A stretch of 64,000 nt of DNA from Aurelia coerulea (lineage: Eukaryota; Cnidaria; Scyphozoa; Semaeostomeae; Ulmaridae): positions 3,970,501 through 4,034,500 of the forward strand of contig CM076955.1 in NCBI GenBank assembly GCA_039566865.1. The letters run 5' to 3'. Both the position numbers and the translations under genes were made by a program. This document shows, piece by piece, positions 13,301-25,550 of the stretch (its first letter is position 1; each line of letters begins with the position of its first letter). The notes beneath the pieces were generated by a model, which did not search any database, was not told where the DNA came from, and saw only the letters and a list, made by a program, of their open reading frames with translations.

Positions 13301-16300
13301 GATGAGAACGTAGGTTTGAAAGGCCTCAGTGTGCCAGAAATTTGTCTGTTTCTTTGCGTCCGCCTCCTCCATAGTACAGGGTGTCCCAAAAAATTGTGCC
13401 CCGTTTGTCTGAAGATTGCGACAAAATGGCAAAAGATTCTCGCCAAACTTTTGCATGATGGTGCTCTTCAGATGTTCAATTAAAGTTTGCAACCATCCCC
13501 ATGAAAATCCGTTGAAAATGATCGAGCTATGACCTCAGGGCCTTAGGTAGAAGCTTCGGATTGGGGGGGGGGGGCAATTGTTCTTAAAACAATAGAGAAC
13601 AATACATCTAATTAAGTCATGTGACGTAGCACCATTGTTTTAAAAAATTATTGGGGGGGGGGGCTTGAGCCCCCCTGCCCCCCGCTTCCTACGGGCCTGT
13701 ATGACCTTCAAGAGACCAAATTTGCCCGATGACTGAAACCAGCGGTCGGTCATTTTGTCTTACTATTCCGTAGCGATAAATAGCTTCATGGATTGAAAAT
13801 GAAACAGCAGCCTCCAATGTCATAGCTCTCGTGAAAATTCCGATAATCCTTGGAGAGTTCCACTATTTCGTACCTCACAGAAATTATTTCTTACCTCACG
13901 TGAAAATACCTATCACTGCAAAATAGTAAGACAAAATGGCCGACCGCTGGTTTCAGTCATCAGGCAAATTTCGTCTTCTGAAGGTCATAGCTCCATCATT
14001 TTCCAACGGATTTTTACGGGGATGGTAGCAAACTTTAATTGAATATCTGAAGAGCAACATCATGCAAAATTTTGGCGAGAATCTTTTGCCGTTTTGTCGC
14101 AATCTTCAGGCAAACGGGGCACAATTTTTTTAGGACACTCTGTATAATTCTTTTAATTGAATGGCTTGAGAGAAATTTTAGCTACTTCGCTATAATGCTA
14201 CTGTTAGACTTTTCAGAAATCTTCAATTTTTTCAGAATTACAGGATTTTTCTCCTATTTGAGGAATCCAAGAAAATTTTGAAAACAACTTAAAAACCATC
14301 GTAATTCTAAAGTCTTTGAGAAAATATAGAACAATTTCCAAGAAACACTCAATAGTTCATGAATGTTCACAATATGGTATTAAGCACAACTCTTTCATGC
14401 TTCTGGTTTGTGATTTAGAAATTTGATGACGTCATATCCTCAAATAAGTTGGAATATAAAATACGCTGTAATTTCGAGCAACATTCAAGATTTTTGAAAA
14501 GTCTGACAGAAGACTTATAGCGAAATATCTCAAGATTCTTTGAAGCCATTAAGTTTAAACAAATAGGTCATGCAATTTTACATCGGCGTCTTTAAAGATT
14601 TTGAACTGATGTGATATTAATATGACAGTAGTGTAAATTAAACTAAACCACCATCAAAAATTAACAGAAATAAAATGAATAAAAACACAACTGTTAAAAT
14701 CAGGGAATGTTTCGATTAAAAATCTTCGTCAGCACTACTTTCTAAAAGGACAACCGAGAATTAATACTACGTGATAAACAGCCAAGGTAAAACTTAAAAT
14801 ACAGTAAAATTTCATTTCACTACAAAGAACCCTATCCCTAGTAAACATGACTAACCCCGAAATCAAAACCAAGTGGGATGAAAATCACGTTTTGTTCCAA
14901 ACTGTTTTTAGCGTAAACAAGAAAATGAAATGGTTGGCACATTAGCAATTGTTAATCCTGGAGGATAAAATAGTCACAGACCAGACCTAAAAGGGATCCA
15001 GCTGGCACCCCACGACCCTCCCATCTGACATTAGAATGATAGTAATGTATCAATACAATACAGTTTGGTTGGATGATGCATCGTAATCTTAAGTTGTTGT
15101 TAATAATGACAATTTAATACAGTTATATATTTTTACAATATATTTGGTATGTGAAATACTAAAAATTAATAAGAAGATGGAGGCAAAGAAACAAGACTTT
15201 AAATCAGCACACTAAGGCCTTTCGAAATTACGTTCGCTTCAGAGTGTGACTAACATATTTACAGTACATGTAAAAAATTTGCAAAAACTTACACTGGAGG
15301 TATACAAATGTATTACTTCTGGAAACCCCTCTTTTCTGTGGGAGTTCTTCAATAGAAACGTTCTTCCATATAACTTAAAAATAAACGATCTCCTCCAACT
15401 ATTTAAAACCAGGACTAATAAATATGGAAACGAGTCTCTTTCAGTTAGGGGTAGCATAATTTGGAATCGGCTTCCAGACCAATATAGACTTGCCCCAAGT
15501 CTGTTTTGTCAACTGTAATAAGTCTACCGGAAAGTATATTGCTAAACAGTCTATTTCGCTTTTCACTTTTCCCTTCAATTTTTTTGACGAAATTTTTTTT
15601 TGACGAAATAGACTTGGGGCAAGTCTAAGACCAATAGAAAGCTGCAAAAAGTGATGATGAGTTCAAAATGAAAATCAGAAGTTGGAAGGGAACTGGATGT
15701 AACTGCAGCATTTGTAGTAAATAGTTTAATTTCGAACATGGTAAATAGGGTAGAGTTGGCCTTTATTAGCATGAGCTATTTTTCTAGCCAGCTGTAAATA
15801 AATTGTATTATTATTGCTATATCTTATATCCAACAGAAGTCGACCTCGGCTTTTAAACAGATCAATGACCAGGCACGTTCGTTTGAGGAACACTGGTCAG
15901 AAATGGACGAAAAGCTCAGAAAGCAAGATAGAAAATTTAAGGTACTAACAACTACTAACAATAACATACTAATCATATTTTACATTTACCATTTTGATAA
16001 TATTCTCCAAGAACAAATCAAACTTTATTGCTATCATACCCTGGATTAGAAAGACAGAAAAATGCTGCATATGAAATTAGCCATACTTACTAAAATATCA
16101 ATTATATGATAAATAATTCAATCAATGTGTTCAAACTACATATCACCAGAAAAAAGATAGAATGTGCTTTTAGATGGTATATATCGAATCTGGTCAAATA
16201 TTATTATTCTTTCTGAATTTTGAATTATAGTTGGGTTACGTTTTTCTGAAACATCCTACCAGGTGTCCAAAATAAACGTATACGGATTTGGTTGACTCCA

Positions 16301-19300
16301 GCGATGTGAATGTAGCTTCAATCAATGTCTAATCACTCTAAAAATTTCCTCAATAGTTAACTTGAACATAGATACCTCGTTTGTTGATATTGGTACTTTG
16401 AGACCAGATATGTTAATCTTGAAAGCTCAAATTTGCCTCTTCCTACAAACCAGAGCTTTAGCCTTTTGGCCTAAGCAATCTCTTCAGGTACATCGTATAA
16501 ATCAACGATATCTTTCATAGAATTTGAACAATATTAGATCTTGTATTATTCTGTTTTCCAGAAGTCATTCCCCAGTCCCCATTTGGAAGTTTATTAATTT
16601 TTATTAATTTCAGTTCTTAATTACGATGTGCTTCAGGAATTTCCTTAGGCCAAAAGGCCAAAGCTCTGGTTTGCAAGTGCACGCAAAATTGAGCTTTCAA
16701 GATTGATATTTCTGCTCTTAAAGCACCAATACCGACAAACGAGGCATCTATGTTCAAGTCTACTATCGAGGAACATTTTGAGAATGATTAGCCATTGATT
16801 AAAGCTAAATTCACATTGCTGGAGTCAACCAAACCCGTACACATTTTTCTGGGACACCCAGTATATTGTGGTGTTACAGATCTTCTGCAGGAGCTTCACA
16901 AATTGGGGCACATTTTTTTGAGACACCATATGGATTACAATGTTCACAAATACTTAGAAGTAGTATTGTTGATAAATTGTTTGAATACCGAGTTAATTAA
17001 AGAATCGTACTAAAACATGATATATTACAGCGATCAGATTCTCCAAGCCAGCTCGTTGTTGCTACCAATACGCCAGCAATAATGGAAAATCGATTATTGG
17101 AAATAGAAGATAGATTAACACGACAAGAGAAAAATCAGGTATACTAACCTACTAACTACTAACAATAGTTTTGTAATTCATTACATTCACACGAAAATAA
17201 TTTATCATTCTTATCAAATGCATCTTATGGGAATAAAATTGTCTTTCAAATTTTTGAAGTTGGACGATAGTATAGTCGTCAATTATGGATCAATTTAAAC
17301 TCAATTTGTAAGGTAAAAGCTAATCTAGAATTGATAACTTTATCAGCTAAAATCGGCCATGATATTGCAATTTTTGGGGAACTTTGCTTGGAAGCTGGTT
17401 CTAAAAAGTCGTAAGAGTCTTTCAGTTTCAGAGGAGGGATGACAATAAAAACATCAAATTAACCTTGTTTTAATATCATAAGTCCTTTATCATATATTCG
17501 ACAAGTGCAAGTAATTGAATATAAAAGATTGCTAATTCAAGTGGCGAAAGCATATTGCAACGATACGTTTCGAACCTACCTAGGTCCATCCTCAGGAAGC
17601 TGGCCGGACGGAATTACCAATTTTGAATTTTCAGCTTTAGAATTCTGAATTGCATCATAGTTGACCCCAGTCACTCAGCTATGTTTTCTCATTCGAAGTA
17701 CAACATTTTTTTCCATTTATGCATCCTGCTTTTAATCTTTTCCAAAGTCTTTTAAAAAAATAATTCGATGAAAAAGTGCTCTGAACATCAAGACTTCTCA
17801 GCTTTCTTCCTGAGGTACCGGGTGCGCCAAAATAAACTATGCACGTTTGGCAGGCCATAATAAATCGTACATTGGACCGATTTTGAAGATTTATGACTTA
17901 ATCTCTAGCAGAAAGCCTGAATTAGATTCTAGGACTTTTTGCAAATTTTTCCGTTCTCTGTTTTTAGAGCTAGAAGCGAGTTTTTTTAAATGTTCGTTTT
18001 CGAAATCATTGAAAACGATGAAAAAACGTCGATCAAATTTTAAAAGATTCAACATGAATGAACAAAGAGAAAACGTTTCAGGGGGATTTCGGGGTTTAGT
18101 ACAAACTCTCGCATAGCATATTACAATTGGACGATTTCTGAATCGCAAATCACGGCGAACAAGTTCTCTCTTTGTCCATTCATGTCGATCATTTAGAAAA
18201 CTTGATCGATGTTTCTCGATCGTTTTCAGTGTTTTCGAAAACTAAGATTGTAGGAAACTCACTTCTAGTTCTAAAAATTGAAAATGATAAAATTTGCAAA
18301 AAAGCCCAGTATCTAATTCAGGCTTTCTGCTAACGATTAAGTAATAAATCATCAAAATCGATCGAGTGTACGATTCATTGTGGCCTGCCAAACGTGCATA
18401 GTTTATTTTGGCGCACCCGGTATATAAAACTTAAAGTAATTTCCAGTCATCGAAGTTTAAAAGGCTTTTTTCTAATTATCCGACACATTTCAGAGATCTA
18501 CCACACCTTCCCAACATGTTCTCACGCTGATTCCTCCCTTGGAAAATCGAATGCTGGAAATGGAGAAAAGACAAGCGAAACAAGAGAGGAATAAGGTACT
18601 AACCTACTAACCTACTAACCTATTAACCTTCTAACCTATACTAACATAAATTTTAACCATTTCTTTATGTGTACAATACCATGGGTAGTTAGACACTGCT
18701 GGTGTGCTTCTATGGAGAAGAGCTGGATAATATGTATCTGCGGGGGAAATTTTTTATAGTACTGCGGAGGAGATATCTGCGGGGGAAATTTTTAGCACTG
18801 CGGAGGAGATATCTGCGGGGGAAATTTTTATAGTACTGCGGAGGAGATATCGGAAGCGATATCTCCTCCGCAGTACTGCAAAAAAATTTCCCCCGCAGAT
18901 ACATAATATCCAGCGCTCCTCCATAGAAGCACACCAGCAGTGTCTAACTACCCATGACAATACCAGCTAACGTTAAAGTTTTTAAACTTCTGGATAAATA
19001 AGAAAGGATACAAAATTAACAGATGATAGTGAAAATTATAGAAGGGGCATTAGTTACACAACAAAGTTATATTACATCCCACAAACAAGGGCAGATTTTA
19101 TGATGCAATAGCATCAGTTGCTTTTGATTGACACCTCAATTCAAACCAATTAGCGGCAGCCGCAAAAGTTGCCATGAAACATCAGGGCAAACTCTTGCCT
19201 TGTGCAAGCGAAAGGTGGTTTGAAGAGAAGTTATGTGCTTATAACGAAAGAAGAAGGGTAAATCTAAAGTTGTGCCGGGCGGACTTTGTTTTTTTTATTC

Positions 19301-22247
19301 AGAAGCCGGGCAGAAGGCATCTTAATTCTCGGTTATTTAGGGCTCAAATGAAGCAATTGCTACTCAGCTCCTGAATCAAATAAACAAAATCCGTCTGGCA
19401 GAACTTTAGATTTACCCTTCTTCTTTCGCTAAAAGCACATAGCTTCTTTTAAAAACCACCTTTCGCTTGCACAGGCGAGAGTTTGCCCTACTGGTTTCGG
19501 GGAAACTATTGCGGCTTTGTTTGTTTTGAATTATTGGTTGAGAGAATTTCCGAATTTCCTTTGTCTGCAGTCGCTAATCGCTTTGAATCGAGGTGTCAAT
19601 CAAAAGCAACTGATGCTATTGTATTACAAAATCTGTCGTTGTTCACTCCACATCTATCAAAAAAGGATTCATCAACAGCCAAATCTGGAAAAATGATGAA
19701 TAAATTGCTTGCTGCCTTCAAAGAATAATTCTTTCATTTGATTCCACCGTATTTATTTTATTTTCGCTTCTTTACAATGATGGCGTACCATAAATACCTG
19801 AAACGGACAGCCAACAATTTTTGCACTGCAGCAAATAATAGCACGCAAGAAACGATTAATACGCAGCTAGAAATTCTTTAGGTACAATATAAGATTTAGA
19901 AATTCTTATAAAATCTAGAGGTAAAGCTTTTTAAACGTCGTGAAATTTTGGAAAAATCTGCAGCAGATAATTTTGCAGAACTGTTGAAGAATGGAAAGCA
20001 TTGCAGAAAATTTTCAACCGCCTCCTTGTTAACTTTCATCGATAAGATAAACTCCTATTTAAATTTATGACGATAATACAATAATGGTATAACCAATAAT
20101 TGATAAATGATACATTTGATAATAATATTAAAATCAATAATTTTGATAAACTACAGAGATCTGGGTCGCCCTTCCAACATGTTCTGGAAATGTTTCCACC
20201 TTTGGAAACTCGAATGGAGGAATTTGAAAAGAGATTGAAAAATCAAGAGATCATCGAGGTAGTAATCCATTTAATACTAATCTTTTAATACTGTTGTAAA
20301 TTTGACCAGATAAAGTTCCTTAACATCGTAACTTAAACATTAATTCTCAAATTAATAATTCAAGAGCCAGGCCGGACCCTGGGGTGAATCACGTTTCCCG
20401 TGAAACAGCACTCAGAAGATGCAGGACCTTATTTTATGCTATAGTCTTCGAAAACTTGATTATTTTTTAATTTTTTCTGAAAGGACTGTGAAGAGGCAGG
20501 CACGATTTTTTGAGAAGATCACTCTAAAGTCCATCTCAAATTAAATGTCACCTGAGATTAGCGATAACGCAACATTTCCATTGTTGTTATTCGCGGGAAT
20601 TTGCAGGTGACACCCAGGGAGCTATAAATCTCCTTGTAAAGCTCCCTGGTGATTCGTGTAATGCTCCCTGAGAGACTCGTGTAAAGCTCCCTGGTGACAC
20701 CTAATTTGAGGCAGTCTATAGTTCACTTAATTGAAACAATTAATCTTCAATTTCTGAAGTAAAAAAATAAATGATCTTCCGATGGCAAATATTTAGATTT
20801 ATCTTTCTTCCTTTGGTAGATGCGCACACATTCACTTTCTTCTTCATGCCCCCTTTAGCATGCAGTTTGAGTCAATTAGCCACCCAGGCTCCAAAGCTTA
20901 TATTCGCCGTCTCTATATACATTTACAGCCTGATCAGTAAGCCATAGAAATCCCTTCGATCGTAATCCCTGATAGAGCGTTTAGCTATTTTGAAAAAGAA
21001 TCTGAATCGAACGATGTTTTGATACATTTTTTAGAATTCTCGAATGTGCACAAAAGCGATAGAAGCTCTAACGCCATTCAATCAAACTTTGGTATAAAAT
21101 GTACCGGGTGTCACAAAAAAGTACTCCCATTTGAAAAATCACCAAAATTTGACTACACGACCAATCTTCAATTTTAATTTTTTGTAAATTAGATCAAGGA
21201 CCAAATTATTTTCCAAGATGTAGCTGATCTTGTAATTGGTTTAGAAGTTAGCAAATTTAGCTCATTTTAGGACTACCTGGATTTGAATCATACTGCAAAA
21301 AGCACTGATGATTGCCAGATCAATTTTGTGTGCATGTAAAGCTTCTAGTTTGGTCATAAATGACAGAAGGGAAAGCGCACTATCATACTATCATTGGAGA
21401 CTTCAATGATGATAAAAAATCTGAAAATTTTGACTCTCAGGCAAGATTGAGTATTTTGAGAAAAAAAAATAGCTCAAAGTAAGGTTCCTCAACATGTAAT
21501 TTTTCTACCTTATTATATCAAAAACAAAAATGTTATCATCCATGAATATTTTTGGGCCTTCACAAAACAACTCAAAAAGAAAATTTTATCAAAGGTTTGA
21601 TAATCATATTTTTGGTGATTTTCTAAACATGAGTACTTTTTTGGGGACAACCTGTTTAAGAACATTGCTCGATCCAGGTTCTTTTGTGGAATAGCTAAAA
21701 TGTCTATTGCTTTGTGATAGTGTACTACGAATGCTTGAAACGTAGCCATACCTAATTTTTAAGACTCATGTTCAAACCTAATGATTTTAAGAATTAATCT
21801 AATGCTAAATTTTCATATTAACATTAATTCACTAACAACTTATAGCGATCTCCATCACCCTCTCAACGTGTTTTCGAGTTGATTTCACCCTTGGAAAATC
21901 GAATGTTGGAGTTAGAGAGAAGATTTAAAAATCAACAAAAATTCGAGGTAATAATATAACAACTTTTTAACCCTTTATCTTATAAATTTGATCAAAAATT
22001 TTATAGCTTAACATGCTAACGGTAGTTACTCAATTATTTCTTTAAAATACTTTCCCAAAGATCTAATTTTGACTTCAGTTGCTTTGTGCAGCAAAGAGTC
22101 CAAATCTTTTATAAAAGTGGGTGCAAATAGTTTTACATTTCTCTTTGGATGGAAAGGAACTTTGGGTACACGGTAGACTCATTCCAAAAGTCTCTTGTTT
22201 CGCTCCCCAAACTGACTTGTCTTTACATACAACAGACTCAACTGAAG

Positions 22248-22278
<31 letters not shown>

Positions 22279-25200
22279 CGAAAGTTAGAGGGATTTATGT
22301 GATGAGTCTTTCTGTACTTTTATAGCCTGCATACCAGATTTTATCGTAATTGGGTCTGGTACGCGGTTTATAATTTTACCTGTGACTTTTTTATATCTTT
22401 ATTTTCTTTCTCGAAAATGCGAGAAAAAGTTAAAGGAAAAGTTTGAAAAAATGAAAACCATAGTAACTTCTAAATTTATGAAAGAAAAATAGTAGAATTT
22501 TCAAGGAGACCATACTTCATGAATCCTACGATATGCTGGTAAGGGGAGATATGTCGCTTTCTGGCTTACCATTTAAAAATCTGATGACGTCACAACCTCA
22601 AAGGAGTTGAAATGTAAACGCAAAGACCGTAATTTGAAAACGACCAATGTGTCAAAAACTTTACAAAAAAGAGGCAATAGCCAATTACACCATTTGAGCC
22701 CTTTTTTAGTTTGGTAACACAAAAGGCTAACTAATACTAATTCTTTTCAAACTTCTATAAATATCCCAGGGCCGGGTTGTTCAAACCGCGATTAGCGCTA
22801 ATCTTGGATTAAAGGCATGATTCTGTAGTCATTTGCACAGTCCTAATCCGGTTTTAGCCTAATACCAGTTTCGAACAACCGGGCCCAGGAGTTTAAGTTT
22901 AATTAACCTAAACTTAATCAAAATTTAACGGTAAAAGAATAACCACTTTAACTTCTAACAGAGATCTGGTTCGCCAACGAAACATGTTCTTGAGTTGTTT
23001 CAAAATCTGGAGACTCAAATTTTGGATTTAGAGAAAAGAATGGAAAATCAGGAAAATATCGAGGTACTTATCTATAACGTACCACAACTTATTGATGTGT
23101 TTAGTGATTAGCAGAATCTTGACCTTGGGTCTTGGTAATGATAACTATGAATTAATTTTTTCAGTGGAAGTTTTTCATATCATTTTCTTGTATAACTAAA
23201 TTAAACTTTACTCTAGAGTAAAACGATAGCATTAAGATTTAAAACCCTTCTCTGGCAGACAAATTCGCGTAACATTAATTACCAGTAGATCCTTCTCAAT
23301 AAGAGTTGGATTTGAAGTTCGTTTACAGAACTATTTACCATAGTCTTCTTATTTTATGACTGTGAGGGATGAACTCAAAATTCGTTTGTTTGTTTGTTTG
23401 TTTGTTTGTTTGTTTGTTTGTTGCTTCAAGAATTAGCTCAATGCAACAAAAACAAGTTCAAATCGTGCTTCAGGAGAATATTTGGTCTAACATTCACTGA
23501 GAATTTTGCAATCGGCATCAATGTTATCCTTACTTTTTTTGTGCGGCAAAATATGTTTTAAAACAAAGCCATTTTCGTGTTCAGCTCTTCAAGGGCCATA
23601 TAATGATGTGTGTCTTAGATAAAGGAAATTCAAAATTAATAATGTAAAAACCTTGAATATTACAATTTAAACCTCATTCAACGCATTTTAGAGACCTGCA
23701 TCGCCTTCCCAAAAGGTGATTAGATTGATTCATCCTTTGGAAAATCCAGTTTTGGAATTAGAAGAGAAAATGGGTAGCCAGGAAAATCTCCAGGTACTAA
23801 CATAACAATAAATTTAATCATCATGGTTTAAGTTTGGACCGTTTCAAAGGAACTTTATTTGAGGGATGACAGGCTACCAAATGCAGAAAGGAAATAAAAG
23901 GCTGTACTCGTCGCATCTTCATAACGTTTTCGTTTTCTTGCATCAAAAGATTGACTGGATGTCAACGAAAAAATTGAAAATAGTTTCAATAGTTTATTTT
24001 CTATATGCTGCTGCCAACAACTGAATAACTTTTTTGACACACTAGGTGTGTGGTAAACTGTTTTGATTAAGATGACGTCGATAAAAACAAGATTAAAAAA
24101 GGGATGTAGCTGGAATTTTTGAATTGACAGAACTTCAGGGTTAGCGCCAGGGGATGGTTAGTAGAGGGGGCTGCAGCCCCCTGTCGGAAGCATTTAGCCC
24201 CCCCCCCGTCGGAGGCCCTTTGGAGAACCTAGAATTCTCCAAAAGCAGTTTTTTCTACTCTGGTGCTAAGACGTGGAATGAAATCCCATTAGAAATCAGA
24301 ATGAGTTCCACAATTAGCATATTCAAAAGGAAACTGAAGGAATTCCTAAACAATTAGCATCCTTCCCGAAGCACGATCCCTAGGAAGATCAGCAAATTTG
24401 TAATATTTTATTTGTAAATAGATGTTTATTTTGTATAGGAATAGTTCTTTTTTAGCTGATAGGGTTTTTGTGTTTAAATATGATAAATGAAAAATGAATA
24501 AATGAGGAAATTTTGGGCTATTGTCGGAGCAAATTTGGCAAAAGGACATACTAAAACCGCAGGCCCCCTGTCGGAAGTTCCAGCCTCTCTGTAAGAAGAT
24601 TTCTGGCCGCACCCCTACATAACTGGTTTAAGGTTACTTCGTGAAGGGCCCCTTGAAAATCAGCCTTTGCTGAAGGGTAGCCCTCCCTAAATGAATTAAA
24701 ATGAAATGAAACGAATGAGCATCATCCTGCCTGCCAAAATGGGTAGGTCAGGTTCAAAGGCATGTGATCAAGTAGATTTTTCTTGATGTTAATAGCAGTT
24801 TGCCACATTACAGCAGAGTGTTTCCACTGCAGCTTTTCAAACTAACATTTTGGTCAATTCATTGTTGTATCTGCTCTTTGCTAATACATATTCCTTGAAG
24901 GAACCCATTGAAGTGTCAATAGTTTTTAGAATAGACCTTGTCACAAATTACAATATACAGATACACCATGCCTATGTTAATGCAAATACTCGTACGAAAC
25001 CATTTGGTGCGTTGCTGAGAGCACTGCATGTTATTTGGATTAAGCTCCATGTCATATCGAGGCAAAGGTTGTATTTCAAACAAATGACGTGATGTGCGAG
25101 AATGTTTATGGTTTCAACTGATAACCTCGTTTTAGAGACCAGAGTCAGCCAGTCAGCATGTCCTTAGAGATCTTCGCGTGATTGAGTTGGAAGAGAGGTT

Positions 25201-25488
25201 ACAGAAAGAGCTTGATGCCAAGGTACTAATCTACTAACCCATCAACCTTCTTTGTGATAAATCAAATTTTAATACTTTCCAGTTAACTCTTTTGTTCCAA
25301 GGCATCCTCAATCGATAGGTAAATTTCAAACTCAGAAATAAGAATATCCTATATCATAAACGCTATGATTACTGACAATTGCCATTATAACATGCTGATT
25401 TTAACCAAAACATTTGTTTATCTTGTTTCGACTGTCTGACTAATATGCTTATGACATCTTATGACACTGAATTTATCAATTTTTTTAC

Positions 25489-25550
<62 letters not shown>

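Noticed and set aside
17847..18148. Opposed 85-89 codon frames
   Set aside because: Lie wholly inside the CCGGGTGCGCC inverted-repeat element; no transposase motif and composition like non-coding arms.
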